Source: Saccharopolyspora oryzae (GTDB lineage: Bacteria; Actinomycetota; Actinomycetes; Mycobacteriales; Pseudonocardiaceae). From it: a stretch of DNA of 57,670 nt. The DNA lies in contig NZ_JAQGLA010000042.1 of assembly GCF_027853915.1 (NCBI RefSeq), forward strand, positions 1 to 57,670, read 5' to 3'. The translations under genes were made by a program, and so were the position numbers. The stretch's first letter is position 1; each line of letters starts with the position of its first letter. The notes beneath the pieces are model-generated. The model saw only the letters and a list, made by a program, of their open reading frames with translations, had not been told where the DNA came from and did no database searches. Positions 30,374 through 40,336 of this stretch are shown here, one piece after another.

Positions 30374-31423
30374 TCAGTTCGGCGGCAGCACCAGCGGCAG
30401 GCCGGCCGCGGCGAACCAGCGCGGTTCGAACGAGGTGATCGCGGTGATCCGGCCGTCGTCGACGCGCAGCACGTCGAGCACCTGCGCGCGGAACTCCCCG
30501 GCGAGGTCGCGAGTGTGCTCGGCGGTCGGGCGCTGGACGTAGTGCGCGACGGCGGGCTGCCGGTTCACGCTGGTCGGCACGCTGCGCCACGCGCCGAGGT
30601 ACCACTGCGAATCGCGGTCGAAGACCTGCCGGGCGAAGTCGAGCAGCGGGTCGCGGCCGACCAGCCAGGCCGGGTGCGGCGGCATCGTCTGCCGCACGTC
30701 CTCGGCGAGCAGTCCGGCGAGGGCGTCCAGGTCGGCCTGCTGGTGCGCTTCGACGTACTGCCGCACCAGTGCGCGCTCATCGGCGCTCGGTTCCGCGGAC
30801 TGCGTCCAGTCGTCCCGGTTGCGGGGAAGCTGCTGCTTCAACGTCGCCCGCGCCCGCTGCAACGCGCTCTTCACCGAGGCGACGCTTGTCCCCAGCAGCG
30901 CCGCGGTTTCGGTGGCGGGCCAGCCCAGCACGTCGCGGGTGATCAGCACCGCTCGCTGCCGGGCGGGCAGCTGCTGGATCACGGCCAGGAGCGCGAGCTC
31001 GACGGTCTCCCGCGCGACCGCCACCGCGGCGGGTTCCTGCTCGGCGTCGGCGACCGGTTCCAGCAGGTGGTCCGGAACCGGTTGCAGCCAGGGAACTTCG
31101 ATCGGCGGCGACCCCGCTCCGGCCAGCGGCGGAACCCGGTAGGGGCCGGCGACCCGCTTGTTCCGGTCGATCAGGTCGAGGCACGCGTTGGTGGCGATCT
31201 TGTACAGCCAGGCGCGGAACGTCGAACGGCCCTCGTAGGACTCGCGGCGCCGCCACGCCCGCAGCAGCGCCTCCTGGACGACGTCCTCGGCGTCGTCGAA
31301 CGAGCCGAGCATCCGGTAGCAGTGCACCTGCAGCTCCCGGCGGTAGCGCCCGGTCAACTCGCCGAACGCGACCTGATCGCCGCCCTGCGCCGCGGCCACC
31401 AGCGCGCTGATCTCGTCCGACAC
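30374..31423 (-). CDS. ECF sigma factor of the SigG type with C-terminal SnoaL-like domain
   Basis: 349 residues. Region 2 spans RYRRELQVHCYRMLGSFDDA, EDVVQEALLRAWRRRE and GRSTFRAWLYKIATNACLDL; region 4 is LPARQRAVLITRDVLGWPAT then TSVASVKSALQRARA. The last 130 residues (RQYVEAHQQADLDALAGLLA, WYLGAWRSVPTSVNRQPAVA, DDGRITAITSFEPRWF) form a SnoaL_2-like domain, as in the TIGR02960/SigG group, which usually replaces a separate anti-sigma. GTG 31423 has AGGAGG 9 bases upstream. It heads a probable operon with a hydrolase and a beta-barrel protein. Confidence 0.9.
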   Translation of the reverse strand: MSDEISALVAAAQGGDQVAFGELTGRYRRELQVHCYRMLGSFDDAEDVVQEALLRAWRRRESYEGRSTFRAWLYKIATNACLDLIDRNKRVAGPYRVPPLAGAGSPPIEVPWLQPVPDHLLEPVADAEQEPAAVAVARETVELALLAVIQQLPARQRAVLITRDVLGWPATETAALLGTSVASVKSALQRARATLKQQLPRNRDDWTQSAEPSADERALVRQYVEAHQQADLDALAGLLAEDVRQTMPPHPAWLVGRDPLLDFARQVFDRDSQWYLGAWRSVPTSVNRQPAVAHYVQRPTAEHTRDLAGEFRAQVLDVLRVDDGRITAITSFEPRWFAAAGLPLVLPPN

Positions 31424-31474
31424 GACCCGCCACCTCCTGGGACTCCGCGTCAACACTAGTTCCCGAAAACGTGA

Positions 31475-31509
31475 GAACGGGCCCGCATCGAGCAGATGCG
31501 GGCCCGTTC
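31475..31509 (-). terminator. Terminator after ilvD
   Basis: Perfect 15-bp stem GAACGGGCCCGCATC / GATGCGGGCCCGTTC with a 5-base loop, 13 bases past the ilvD stop. It separates ilvD from the sigma-factor gene downstream on the same strand. Confidence 0.85.
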
Positions 31510-31522
31510 TTCGTGCGGGCGG

Positions 31523-33367
31523 TTACTTGTTGACGTCGCGGACCGCGCCGTAGGAGGCGGAGGTGGCGAGGCGGGCGTAGGCGCGCAGCGCCGCCGTGAC
31601 CTGGCGCTCGCGGCCCACCGGCTGCCACGGCTGCTCGCTGGCGTCCATCTTGGCCCGGCGCTCGGCCAGGACCTCGTCGGAGACCAGCAGTTCCAGCTTG
31701 CGCTCGCGGACGTCGATCAGGATCTGGTCGCCGTCCTCCACCAGACCGATCGCGCCGCCGTTGGCCGCCTCGGGGGAGATGTGGCCGATCGACAGGCCCG
31801 ACGAACCGCCGGAGAACCGGCCGTCGGTGATCAGCGCGCACTTCTTGCCCAGACCGGAGCCCTTCAGGAACGCCGTCGGGTGCAGCATCTCCTGCATGCC
31901 GGGGCCGCCGGAGGGGCCTTCGTAGCGGATCACCAGCACCTCGCCGGGCTGGATCTCCTTCTTCAGGATCGCCGACACGGCCTGCTCCTGGCTCTCCAGC
32001 ACGCGCGCCGGGCCCTGGAAGTACCAGAGGTCCTCCTCGACGCCCGCGGTCTTGACCACCGCGCCCTCTTCGGCGAGGTTGCCCTTGAGCACGGCCAGCC
32101 CGCCGTCGGCGGTGTAGGCGTGCTCGACGTCGCGGATGCAGCCGCCCACCGCGTCGGTGTCCAAAGAGGACCAGCGGTTCTCGGTGGAGAACGCCTTGGT
32201 GGTGCGCACCCCGCCCGGCGCGGCGTGGAACAGCTCGATGGCCTCCGGCGACGGGGATTCCCCGCGGATGTCCCACTTGGACAGCCACTCGGTCAGGCTC
32301 GAGCTGTGCACCGAGGAGACGTCGCGGTGCAGCAGGCCCGCGCGGTCCAGCTCGCCCATGATCGCGGTGATCCCGCCGGCCCGGTGCACGTCCTCCATGT
32401 GGTAGTCGGAGTTCGGGCTGACCTTCGACAGGCACGGCACCCGGCGGCTGGTCTCGGCGATGTCGTCCAGGTCGAAGTCGACCTCGCCCTCGATCGCGGC
32501 GGCCAGCGTGTGCAGCACCGTGTTGGTCGAGCCGCCCATCGCCATGTCCAGCGCCATGGCGTTCTCGAACGCCTTCTTGTTCGCGACCGACCGCGGCAGC
32601 ACCGACTCGTCGTCCTCGCCGTAGTAGCGCTTGGCGATGCGCACGACGGTCCGGCCGGCCTCCTGGAACAGCGCGCGGCGCGCGGCGTGCGTGGCCAGCG
32701 TCGAGCCGTTGCCGGGCAGCGCCAGGCCGAGCGCCTCGGTCAGGCAGTTCATGGAGTTCGCGGTGAACATGCCCGAGCAGGAGCCGCAGGTCGGGCAGGC
32801 GGAGCGCTCCACCTCGCTGAGCCCGTCGTCGTCGATCGCGGAGTTCGCGGAGGCGGCGATGGTGGTGATCAGGTCGGTCGGGGCCTGCGCGACGCCTTCG
32901 ACCACGACGGCCTTGCCGGCCTCCATCGGACCACCGGAGACGAACACCGTCGGGATGTTCAGCCGCATCGCGGCGTTGAGCATGCCCGGGGTGATCTTGT
33001 CGCAGTTGGAGATGCACACCAGCGCGTCGGCCTTGTGCGCGTTGACCATGTACTCCACCGAGTCGGCGATCAGCTCGCGCGAGGGCAGGGAGTAGAGCAT
33101 GCCGCTGTGGCCCATGGCGATGCCGTCGTCGACCGCGATGGTGTGGAACTCCCGGGGCACGCCGCCCGCTTCGCGGATCGTCTCGGCCACCACGTCGCCG
33201 AGGTCGCGCAGGTGCACGTGCCCGGGCACGAACTGGGTGTAGGAGTTGGCGATCGCGACGATCGGCTTGCCGAAGTCGTCGTCGGTCATGCCGGTGGCAC
33301 GCCAAAGCGATCGGGCGCCCGCGGCATTGCGTCCATGGGTAGTAGTACGAGAGCGCAGCTGAGGCAT
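31523..33367 (-). CDS. ilvD: Dihydroxy-acid dehydratase
   Basis: 614 residues; dehydrates dihydroxy-isovalerate and dihydroxy-methylvalerate, the third shared step to valine and isoleucine, with an Fe-S cluster. Cluster cysteines: [12 protein letters not shown] and [19 protein letters not shown]. The C-terminal signature [19 protein letters not shown] is intact. The ATG at 33367 follows GAAGGTGG; an earlier in-frame start would add 9 residues. It is on the opposite strand to ilvBNC and 2.9 kb from ilvC. No leader peptide or attenuator is visible in its 150-base upstream gap. Confidence 0.97.
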   Translation of the reverse strand: MPQLRSRTTTHGRNAAGARSLWRATGMTDDDFGKPIVAIANSYTQFVPGHVHLRDLGDVVAETIREAGGVPREFHTIAVDDGIAMGHSGMLYSLPSRELIADSVEYMVNAHKADALVCISNCDKITPGMLNAAMRLNIPTVFVSGGPMEAGKAVVVEGVAQAPTDLITTIAASANSAIDDDGLSEVERSACPTCGSCSGMFTANSMNCLTEALGLALPGNGSTLATHAARRALFQEAGRTVVRIAKRYYGEDDESVLPRSVANKKAFENAMALDMAMGGSTNTVLHTLAAAIEGEVDFDLDDIAETSRRVPCLSKVSPNSDYHMEDVHRAGGITAIMGELDRAGLLHRDVSSVHSSSLTEWLSKWDIRGESPSPEAIELFHAAPGGVRTTKAFSTENRWSSLDTDAVGGCIRDVEHAYTADGGLAVLKGNLAEEGAVVKTAGVEEDLWYFQGPARVLESQEQAVSAILKKEIQPGEVLVIRYEGPSGGPGMQEMLHPTAFLKGSGLGKKCALITDGRFSGGSSGLSIGHISPEAANGGAIGLVEDGDQILIDVRERKLELLVSDEVLAERRAKMDASEQPWQPVGRERQVTAALRAYARLATSASYGAVRDVNK

Positions 33368-33518
33368 ATCCACCTTCTCGTTCGGGAAGAGCAACGCATT
33401 TCACCCGGCGCGGGTGTTCGGTGGTCTCAACGGGAACGCGCGCGGCGACTTCCGCTGGAAACACCCGTCGCCGAAGGAACGCACCTTGTGGGCGCGGGGA
33501 GTGGCGGTGCCGCCGAGA

Positions 33519-34052
33519 TTACTCCTGCGATTCCGGGTTGGGCAGGCGCCCACCGCTCATCACGGACAAGCGGGGCAGGTCGCGCACCCGCACCGCGGGC
33601 AGGGTGATCTCCTTGCCGGAGGTCAGGACCGCCTTGAGCCAGCGCTTCTCGTCCAGGTGCAGCGAGACGACCTCGTCCCAGTCGAACCGGTCGCCGCTCA
33701 ACGCGGTGCGCACCGCGACGCGCTCCGGGCTCACCGTGGTGCGGGTGCGCACGATCCACCAGGACAGGCCCAGCGGGATCAGGTAGACCAGCAGGCCCCA
33801 CGGGTACGCGGCCCAGGCCAGCGGGGTGGCGCAGACGAGGATGGCGAGCACCGCGAGCTGCGACACCGGGGTGATCCGGAAGGTCAGCGACTTCGGGAGC
33901 TCGGGCTGCTTCGGCTGCTCGGAGCTCGCCGGGGTCTCGGCGACCTGGTCGTCCTCGGGCTGCTCGGGCTGCTGCTGGGGGGTCTCGCTCACGCCATCGA
34001 TGGTCTCACCTGCGGTCGGAGCCCCGCCAAGGTCCTGCTCGGTGGACGGCAT
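33519..34052 (-). CDS. PH-domain membrane protein (Cfp6-like)
   Basis: 177 residues: an acidic, Gln/Pro-rich N-terminus (about 50 residues), two short membrane helices (VSQLAVLAILVCATPLAWAA, WGLLVYLIPLGLSWWIV), then a bacterial PH/DUF2581-like domain (RTRTTVSPERVAVRTALSGD, RFDWDEVVSLHLDEKRWLKA, LPAVRVRDLPRLSVMSGGRL). It matches my memory of M. tuberculosis Cfp6 (Rv3004), likewise divergent from ilvB. ATG 34052 is used; GTG 33992 (AGGTGAG upstream) is a good alternative giving 157 residues. Function unknown. Confidence 0.8.
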   Translation of the reverse strand: MPSTEQDLGGAPTAGETIDGVSETPQQQPEQPEDDQVAETPASSEQPKQPELPKSLTFRITPVSQLAVLAILVCATPLAWAAYPWGLLVYLIPLGLSWWIVRTRTTVSPERVAVRTALSGDRFDWDEVVSLHLDEKRWLKAVLTSGKEITLPAVRVRDLPRLSVMSGGRLPNPESQE

Positions 34053-34173
34053 ATGCCCCGACCGGGCGCGTTGTGTGTCACACTGCGGGCAGTTGGAACA
34101 CATCTGAGCTGCGGCGATGGTGTTCCGGGCGGAAATCGGGAGTCCAGCATGCGGGAAAGCTGTCCCGCATTGT

Positions 34174-34202
34174 TTGACGGAACGGGTCGCGCCGATTAAC
34201 GT
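34174..34202 (+). promoter_or_regulatory. Promoter of the ilvB leader
   Basis: TTGACG (34174-34179), 17-base spacer, TAACGT (34197-34202). Transcription would begin at about 34209-34210, exactly at the ATG of the leader peptide, so the leader would be read from a leaderless mRNA. Confidence 0.65.
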
Positions 34203-34209
34203 CCAAGCC

Positions 34210-34260
34210 ATGCTGCGACTGCACGACATTCTCGTACTTCCCCGGCGCGTCGACGCCTAG
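34210..34260 (+). CDS. ilvBN leader peptide
   Basis: 16 codons reading [16 protein letters not shown] and stop. The run Ile-Leu-Val-Leu in the middle makes translation depend on all three branched-chain aminoacyl-tRNAs. The closing codons overlap the left arm of the first attenuator hairpin. It resembles the ilvB leaders I recall from Streptomyces and mycobacteria (ILVL core followed by basic residues). Too short to be detected as an ordinary ORF. Confidence 0.8.
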   Translation: MLRLHDILVLPRRVDA

Positions 34261-34322
34261 GAAGTTCGCAGCGTCGACGCGCCAACCCTCGTGGGGCCAT
34301 TTGTGGTCCGCGGGGGTTTTTT
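34244..34322 (+). promoter_or_regulatory. ilvB attenuator: pause hairpin and terminator
   Basis: GGCGCGTCGACGC (34244-34256) and GCGTCGACGCGCC (34271-34283) form a perfect 13-bp hairpin that straddles the leader stop codon. Directly abutting it, AACCCTCGTGGGGCCA (34284-34299) pairs with TGGTCCGCGGGGGTT and is followed by a T6 run, an intrinsic terminator. Ribosome position on the leader should decide whether ilvBN is transcribed. ilvC is 2.6 kb further and may have its own promoter. Confidence 0.8.
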
Positions 34323-34360
34323 CGTGTCCAGCCCAACCTACCGACCTTGAGGCAGACCCG

Positions 34361-36190
34361 ATGACCAGCGCCAACACCAGGCAGAATCCGGTCCCGGCGC
34401 CCCCGCCTGGACGCCGCCCGAAACCCGCACCGCCCAGCGGTGCCCCAGTGAAGGTCACCGGTGCGCAGGCACTCGTGCGTTCCCTGGAATCCGTGGGCTG
34501 CGAGATCGTTTTCGGCATTCCGGGCGGCACCATCCTCCCGTCCTACGACCCGCTGCTCGACTCGCAGAAGGTCCGGCACGTGCTGGTCCGGCACGAGCAG
34601 GGCGCGGGGCACGCGGCGACCGGATACGCCCAGGCCACCGGCAAGGTCGGGGTCTGCATGGCCACCTCCGGCCCCGGAGCGACCAACCTCGTCACCGCGC
34701 TGGCCGACGCGCACATGGACTCGGTGCCGGTGGTGGCCATCACCGGTCAGCAGAGCACCGCGCTGATCGGCACCGACGCCTTCCAGGAAGCCGACATCTG
34801 CGGCATCACGCTGCCGATCACCAAGCACAACTTCCTGGTCACCAAGGCCGAGGACATCCCGCGCACCATCGCCGAGGCGTTCTACATCGCCGCCAGCGGT
34901 CGCCCGGGTCCGGTGCTGGTCGACATCCCCAAGGACGTCCAGCAGGCCGCCACCTCGTTCTCCTGGCCGCCGGAGATGAAGCTGCCCGGCTACAAGCCGA
35001 CCAGCAAGCCGCACGGCAAGCAGGTCCGCGAGGCCGCCAAGATGATCACCGAGGCGCAGCGCCCGGTGCTCTACGTCGGCGGTGGCGTGATCAAGGCCGA
35101 CGCGCACGCCGAACTGCGCGAACTGGCCGAGCGCACCGGGATCCCCGTCGTCACCACGCTGATGGCGCGCGGCGCGTTCCCCGACTCGCACCCCCAGCAC
35201 CTGGGCATGCCCGGAATGCACGGCACGGTCGCCGCGGTCACCGCGATGCAGCGCGCCGACCTGCTGATCGCGATGGGCACCCGCTTCGACGACCGGGTCA
35301 CCGGCCAGCTGTCGTCGTTCGCGCCCGAGGCGAAGGTCGTGCACGCCGACATCGACCCGGCGGAGATCTCCAAGAACCGCCACGCGGACGTGCCGATCGT
35401 CGGCGACTGCAAGGACGTCCTCGCCGAGCTGATCGACGCGGTCGCCACCGCCACCACCGAGCACGGCACGGCGGACCTGACCGCCTGGTGGGAGCAGCTC
35501 AACGACTGGACCGACCGGTTCCCGCTGGGCTACGAGTGGCCCGGCGACGGCAGCCTGTCGCCGGAGTACGTCATCGAGCGGCTGGGCGCGATCGCCGGGC
35601 CGGAGGCCATCTACGCGGCCGGCGTCGGCCAGCACCAGATGTGGGCCGCGCAGTTCGTCAAGTACGAGAACCCGCGCACCTGGCTGAACTCCGGCGGTCT
35701 GGGCACCATGGGCTACGCGGTTCCGGCCGCGATGGGCGCCAAAGCCGGTGAGCCGGACAAGGTCGTGTGGGCCATCGACGGCGACGGCTGCTTCCAGATG
35801 ACCAACCAGGAACTGGCCACCTGCGCCATCGAAGACCTGCCGATCAAGGTCGCCGTCATCAACAACGGCAACCTCGGCATGGTCCGCCAGTGGCAGAACC
35901 TGTTCTACGCCGAGCGCTACTCGCACAGCGACCTCGGCACCCACAAGCACCGCATCCCGGACTTCAAGCTGCTCGCCGAGGCCTACGGCTGCGCCGGCCT
36001 GCGCTGCGAGTCCAAGGAGGACGTCGACAGCGTCATCCAGCGGGCGATGGAGATCAACGACCGCCCCGTCGTGATCGACTTCGTGGTGGGCGCGGACGCC
36101 CAGGTCTGGCCGATGGTGGCCGCCGGCACCAGCAACGACGAGATCATGGCGGCGCGCGACAGCCGCCCGCATTTCGAGGACGAGGAGTGA
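34361..36190 (+). CDS. ilvB: Acetolactate (acetohydroxyacid) synthase, large subunit
   Basis: 609-residue TPP/FAD enzyme making acetolactate and acetohydroxybutyrate, the first shared step to Val, Leu and Ile. It has [39 protein letters not shown] with the catalytic glutamate, [20 protein letters not shown], and the TPP motif [20 protein letters not shown] ending in [12 protein letters not shown]. The first 30 residues are a Pro-rich extension. The leader/attenuator upstream gives control by branched-chain aminoacyl-tRNA; IlvN, 7 bases downstream, gives feedback inhibition. Confidence 0.97.
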   Translation: MTSANTRQNPVPAPPPGRRPKPAPPSGAPVKVTGAQALVRSLESVGCEIVFGIPGGTILPSYDPLLDSQKVRHVLVRHEQGAGHAATGYAQATGKVGVCMATSGPGATNLVTALADAHMDSVPVVAITGQQSTALIGTDAFQEADICGITLPITKHNFLVTKAEDIPRTIAEAFYIAASGRPGPVLVDIPKDVQQAATSFSWPPEMKLPGYKPTSKPHGKQVREAAKMITEAQRPVLYVGGGVIKADAHAELRELAERTGIPVVTTLMARGAFPDSHPQHLGMPGMHGTVAAVTAMQRADLLIAMGTRFDDRVTGQLSSFAPEAKVVHADIDPAEISKNRHADVPIVGDCKDVLAELIDAVATATTEHGTADLTAWWEQLNDWTDRFPLGYEWPGDGSLSPEYVIERLGAIAGPEAIYAAGVGQHQMWAAQFVKYENPRTWLNSGGLGTMGYAVPAAMGAKAGEPDKVVWAIDGDGCFQMTNQELATCAIEDLPIKVAVINNGNLGMVRQWQNLFYAERYSHSDLGTHKHRIPDFKLLAEAYGCAGLRCESKEDVDSVIQRAMEINDRPVVIDFVVGADAQVWPMVAAGTSNDEIMAARDSRPHFEDEE

Positions 36191-36197
36191 GCGGGCG

Positions 36198-36704
36198 ATG
36201 AGTCGACACACGCTCAGCGTGCTGGTGGAGAACGTTCCGGGCGCCCTGGCCCGCGTGGCCGGGCTGTTCTCCCGCCGCAGCTTCAACATCGAGTCGCTCG
36301 CCGTCGGCCCGACCGAGCACCCGGAGATCTCCCGGATGACGATCGTGGTCGCGGTCAACGAGCAGCCGCTCGAACAGGTCACCAAGCAGCTCAACAAGCT
36401 GGTCAACGTGATCAAGATCGTGGAGCTGGAACCGGAGGTGGCGGTCCAGCGGGAACTGCTGCTGGTCAAGGTCCGCGGTGATGCGTCGGTGCGCAGCCAG
36501 GTCCTGGAGACCGTGCAGCTGTTCCGCGCGAAGGTGGTGGACGTCTCGCCTGAGGCACTGACCATCGAGGCGACGGGTACCGCCGATAAGCTCGACGCAT
36601 TGCTGCGAATGCTGGAACCCTACGGCGTCCGCGAGATGGTGCAGTCGGGAACGATCGCGATCGGTCGTGGCCCCCGCTCCATCACGGCCACAGCAGTGCG
36701 ATAA
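36198..36704 (+). CDS. ilvN: Acetolactate synthase, small regulatory subunit
   Basis: 168 residues. The N-terminal ACT domain starts SRHTLSVLVENVPGALARVA, GLFSRRSFNIESLAVGPTEH, and the second half (VQRELLLVKVRGDASVRSQV through ALLRMLEPYGVREMVQSGTI) is the ALS_ss_C domain. It binds valine and tunes IlvB. It starts 7 bases after ilvB and is surely co-transcribed with it. A 247-base gap carrying the large hairpin repeat separates it from ilvC. Confidence 0.96.
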   Translation: MSRHTLSVLVENVPGALARVAGLFSRRSFNIESLAVGPTEHPEISRMTIVVAVNEQPLEQVTKQLNKLVNVIKIVELEPEVAVQRELLLVKVRGDASVRSQVLETVQLFRAKVVDVSPEALTIEATGTADKLDALLRMLEPYGVREMVQSGTIAIGRGPRSITATAVR

Positions 36705-36741
36705 ACCCCCGCCACAGGCCGAAAAAATTGAAGATCTGCGG

Positions 36742-36876
36742 AGCCGTCCTGCGTAGCGGTGCCGGTAGCGGAACCTCAGACGCCGTCTGGCTGCGGGATC
36801 CCCGACTCATGTATGACCAATACACAGCGCTGGGGCTGTCCTCGCCAGACGACGTCTGAGAACCCGCGGCGGTGCA
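36742..36876 (+). repeat. ~135-bp hairpin repeat, full copy B, upstream of ilvC
   Basis: Nearly the same layout as the copy at 43785-43920 on the minus strand: TGCGTAGCGGTGC, stem start GCGGAACCTCAG (36768), apical TGTATGACCAATACA, and stem close CTGAGAACCCGC (ending 36867), then GGCGGTGCA. The 100-base hairpin has 20 of 24 pairs in the basal stem and a 5-bp apical stem. It would lie in the ilvN-ilvC intercistronic RNA or in the ilvC 5' leader. Confidence 0.85.
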
Positions 36877-36945
36877 GGTTGCGAGGGTGAGGCCAAGCGG
36901 CTTCGCCGCTTCGAAGCAGGTCGAAAATCCGAAAGGAAACGCTGA

Positions 36946-37947
<1,002 letters not shown>

Positions 37948-38001
37948 TCTAGGCAGGCGAAAAGCTTCGGCTGCGCGCCCATCCGCGCGTTCCGCCGATG
38001 T

Positions 38002-38040
38002 GCGCGGCCCGGTGCCCCCACAAGGGACACCGGGCCGCGC
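38002..38040 (+). terminator. Hairpin after ilvC
   Basis: GCGCGGCCCGGTGCCCC and GGGACACCGGGCCGCGC pair with one mismatch around a 5-base loop, 55 bases past the ilvC stop. No T-run follows, as is usual for many actinobacterial terminators. Confidence 0.65.
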
Positions 38041-38116
38041 GCTGTTCGTGGACCTGCGGAAATTCCCCCTGCTGGGGGGCGTTTCGCGGCTGTGCGTGAG
38101 GGATACAGTGCGGATC

Positions 38117-38359
38117 GTGAGTGAGAACGAGATCGTCGACGACAAGGCGCACATCCGCGACCGGCTGGACTTCTCCACCGCCGAGTGGATCACCAGCACC
38201 GACGACCCCGACGAGCCCGGCGTGGAGATCGCGTTCGTCGACGGCTACATCGGCATGCGCAACGGTGCGGACCCGGAAGGGCCGGTCCTGGTGTTCACCC
38301 CGGAGGAGTGGGACGCCTTCGTCGCCGGCGCCAAGGACGGCGAGTTCGACGAGCCGTGA
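38117..38359 (+). CDS. DUF397-like small protein
   Basis: 80 residues, acidic. The C-terminal half MRNGADPEGPVLVFTPEEWD followed by AFVAGAKDGEFDEP matches the usual end of DUF397 proteins. The N-terminal half (RDRLDFSTAEWITSTDDPDE) is less typical. DUF397 genes normally sit next to an XRE-type regulator; none is here, so this is an orphan. GTG 38117 is used; GTG 38108 is another option. Function unknown. Confidence 0.72.
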   Translation: MSENEIVDDKAHIRDRLDFSTAEWITSTDDPDEPGVEIAFVDGYIGMRNGADPEGPVLVFTPEEWDAFVAGAKDGEFDEP

Positions 38360-38366
38360 ACGATCC

Positions 38367-38417
38367 GCGGAAACCTCAGGCGCCTTCTCGTCGCCGGGAA
38401 GACGTCTGAGAACCCGC
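38367..38417 (+). repeat. Hairpin repeat, short internally deleted copy D
   Basis: GCGGAAACCTCAGGCGCCTTC, 9 loop bases, then GGAAGACGTCTGAGAACCCGC. It keeps both conserved ends of the ~135-bp repeat (GCGG-AAC-CTCAG and CTGAG-AAC-CCGC) but lacks the middle and apical stem. The inner stem sequence (CTTC/GAAG) differs from the other copies yet still pairs. It starts 7 bases after the DUF397-like stop. Confidence 0.75.
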
Positions 38418-38678
38418 CTGCTGCGCTCGAGTGCGACGTCGCATCCAGAACCACTAGTCCGATTTGGTGGCAATTAGCCCCGTCGAGCTCGCGCCCTCCT
38501 TTTTTCACACCCGGATTGATCTGCGACAATGCTGGTCAGGCGGGTTCTCGGATGAGTGGTCGGAAAACCGGTGATCCGGGCTACACCCTTGTGAACTCTT
38601 TCTCAATCTCCCGTTAAACTCGCCATTCGTCCGGGCACATCGTCGTGCCGACCGTGATCTTCCAACTGGAGTTCGCCC
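38418..38678 (+). other. serA upstream region, no gene seen
   Basis: 261 bases, relatively AT-rich for this genome. A T6 run (about 38501-38506) has no obvious stem. TTAAACT near 38618-38624 is a plausible -10 for serA, about 55 bases before its start, with TTGTGA upstream at a long spacing. TGCGACGTCGCA (about 38431-38442) is a 12-bp palindrome. No leader peptide or riboswitch recognised. Confidence 0.4.
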
Positions 38679-40274
38679 GTGACCAACGCAAGCCGTCCTG
38701 TCGTCCTGATCGCCGAGAAGCTGGCTCCGTCCGTGATCGACGCGCTGGGAGACGGTGTCGAGATCCGCAACGTGGACGGTACGGACCGGCCCGCGCTGCT
38801 CGACGCCGTTGCCGAGGCCGACGCGCTGCTGGTCCGTTCCGCCACCAAGGTCGACGCCGAGGTGCTGTCCGCGGCGAAGAAGCTCAAGGTCGTCGCCCGC
38901 GCCGGGGTCGGCCTCGACAACGTCGAGGTACCGGCCGCCACCGAGCGCGGCGTCATGGTGGTCAACGCTCCCACCTCCAACATCGTCTCGGCCGCCGAGC
39001 ACGCGATGGCGCTGCTGCTGTCGCTGGCCCGCAACGTCCCGCAGGCCGACGCGAGCCTCAAGGGCGGCGCGTGGAAGCGCAGCTCCTACACCGGTGTCGA
39101 GCTCAACGGCAAGACCGTCGGCGTGGTGGGCCTGGGCAAGATCGGCCAGCTGTTCGCGCAGCGGGTGGCCGCGTTCGGCACCAAGCTGATCGCCTACGAC
39201 CCCTACGTCTCGGCCGCTCGCGCCGCGCAGCTGGGCATCGAGCTGGTGTCGCTGGAGGAGCTGCTCGCCCGCGCCGACGCGATCTCCATCCACCTGCCCA
39301 AGACCGCTGAGACGCTGGGCCTGATCGGCGCCGAGGAGCTGAAGAAGGCCAAGCCCGGGCTGCTGGTCGTCAACGCCGCCCGCGGTGGCCTGATCGACGA
39401 GGACGCGCTGGTCGACGCGCTGCGCAACGGCCAGATCGGCGGCGCGGGCATCGACGTGTTCAAGACCGAGCCGACCACCGAGAGCCCGCTGTTCGAGCTG
39501 GACAACGTGGTCGTCACCCCGCACCTGGGCGCCTCCACCGCGGAAGCGCAGGACCGCGCGGGCACCGACGTGGCCCGCTCGGTGCGGCTGGCGCTGCGCG
39601 GCGAGTTCGTGCCGGACGCGGTCAACGTGCAGGGCGGCGCGGTCGGCGAAGAGGTCCAGCCGTACCTGTCGCTGACCCAGAAGCTCGGCCAGCTGCTGGC
39701 CGCGCTGCTGGGCACCACCCCGAGCTCGGTGACCGTCGAGGCGCGCGGTGAGCTCGCCGCCGAGGACGTCTCGGTGCTGCAGCTCGCGGCGCTGCGCGGC
39801 GTGTTCGCCGGTGCGGTGGAGAACCAGGTCACCTTCGTCAACGCCCCGCAGCTGGCCGAAGACCTGGGCGTGCAGGTCGAGGTCGTGACCTCGCCGGAGA
39901 GCCCGAACCACCGCAGCGTGGTGACCGTGCGCGCCGGGCTCGCCGACGGCCGCACCGCGCGGGTTTCGGGTGCGCTGTCGGGCTCGAACCTGGTCGAGAA
40001 GCTGGTGGAGGTCAACGGCCGCCACTTCGACCTGCGGGCCGAGGGCAACGTGCTGCTGCTGGAGTACCCGGACCGCCCGGGCGTGATGGGCAAGGTCGGC
40101 ACGCTGCTCGGCGAGGTCGGCGTGAACATCGAGGCGGCCACCGTCAGCCAGACCACCGAGCGCTCCGACGCGATCATGCTGCTGCGCGTGGACCGTCCGG
40201 TCGAGCCGGGTGTGCTGGAGCCGATCGGTGCCGCCGTCGGCGCCCGCATCGTCCGCACGGTGACGTTCGAGTAA
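38679..40274 (+). CDS. serA: D-3-phosphoglycerate dehydrogenase
   Basis: 531 residues, first step of serine synthesis. NAD-fold VGVVGLGKIGQLFAQRVAAF, 2-hydroxyacid signatures LLVVNAARGGLIDEDALVDA and catalytic His region TPHLGASTAEAQDRAGTDV. After residue ~310 come the allosteric ASB domain (VQPYLSLTQKLGQLLAALLG) and a C-terminal ACT domain (LLLEYPDRPGVMGKVGTLLG), as in the long mycobacterial-type SerA. GTG start with GGAG at 7 bases. It stands alone between ilvC and leuB; serine feedback through the ACT/ASB domains is expected. Confidence 0.96.
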   Translation: MTNASRPVVLIAEKLAPSVIDALGDGVEIRNVDGTDRPALLDAVAEADALLVRSATKVDAEVLSAAKKLKVVARAGVGLDNVEVPAATERGVMVVNAPTSNIVSAAEHAMALLLSLARNVPQADASLKGGAWKRSSYTGVELNGKTVGVVGLGKIGQLFAQRVAAFGTKLIAYDPYVSAARAAQLGIELVSLEELLARADAISIHLPKTAETLGLIGAEELKKAKPGLLVVNAARGGLIDEDALVDALRNGQIGGAGIDVFKTEPTTESPLFELDNVVVTPHLGASTAEAQDRAGTDVARSVRLALRGEFVPDAVNVQGGAVGEEVQPYLSLTQKLGQLLAALLGTTPSSVTVEARGELAAEDVSVLQLAALRGVFAGAVENQVTFVNAPQLAEDLGVQVEVVTSPESPNHRSVVTVRAGLADGRTARVSGALSGSNLVEKLVEVNGRHFDLRAEGNVLLLEYPDRPGVMGKVGTLLGEVGVNIEAATVSQTTERSDAIMLLRVDRPVEPGVLEPIGAAVGARIVRTVTFE

Positions 40275-40280
40275 GTCCTC

Positions 40281-40336
40281 AAGGGCCCAGACGCGGGGTG
40301 CGCCGGAACCCGCGCCCCCCCCGTCTGCGTTGGGCC
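40281..40336 (+). terminator. Hairpin after serA
   Basis: GGGCCCAGACG at 40283-40293 can pair with CGTCTGCGTTGGGCC ending 40336, with extra GGGG/CCCC pairing inside. The stem is imperfect and no T-run follows. Confidence 0.5.
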
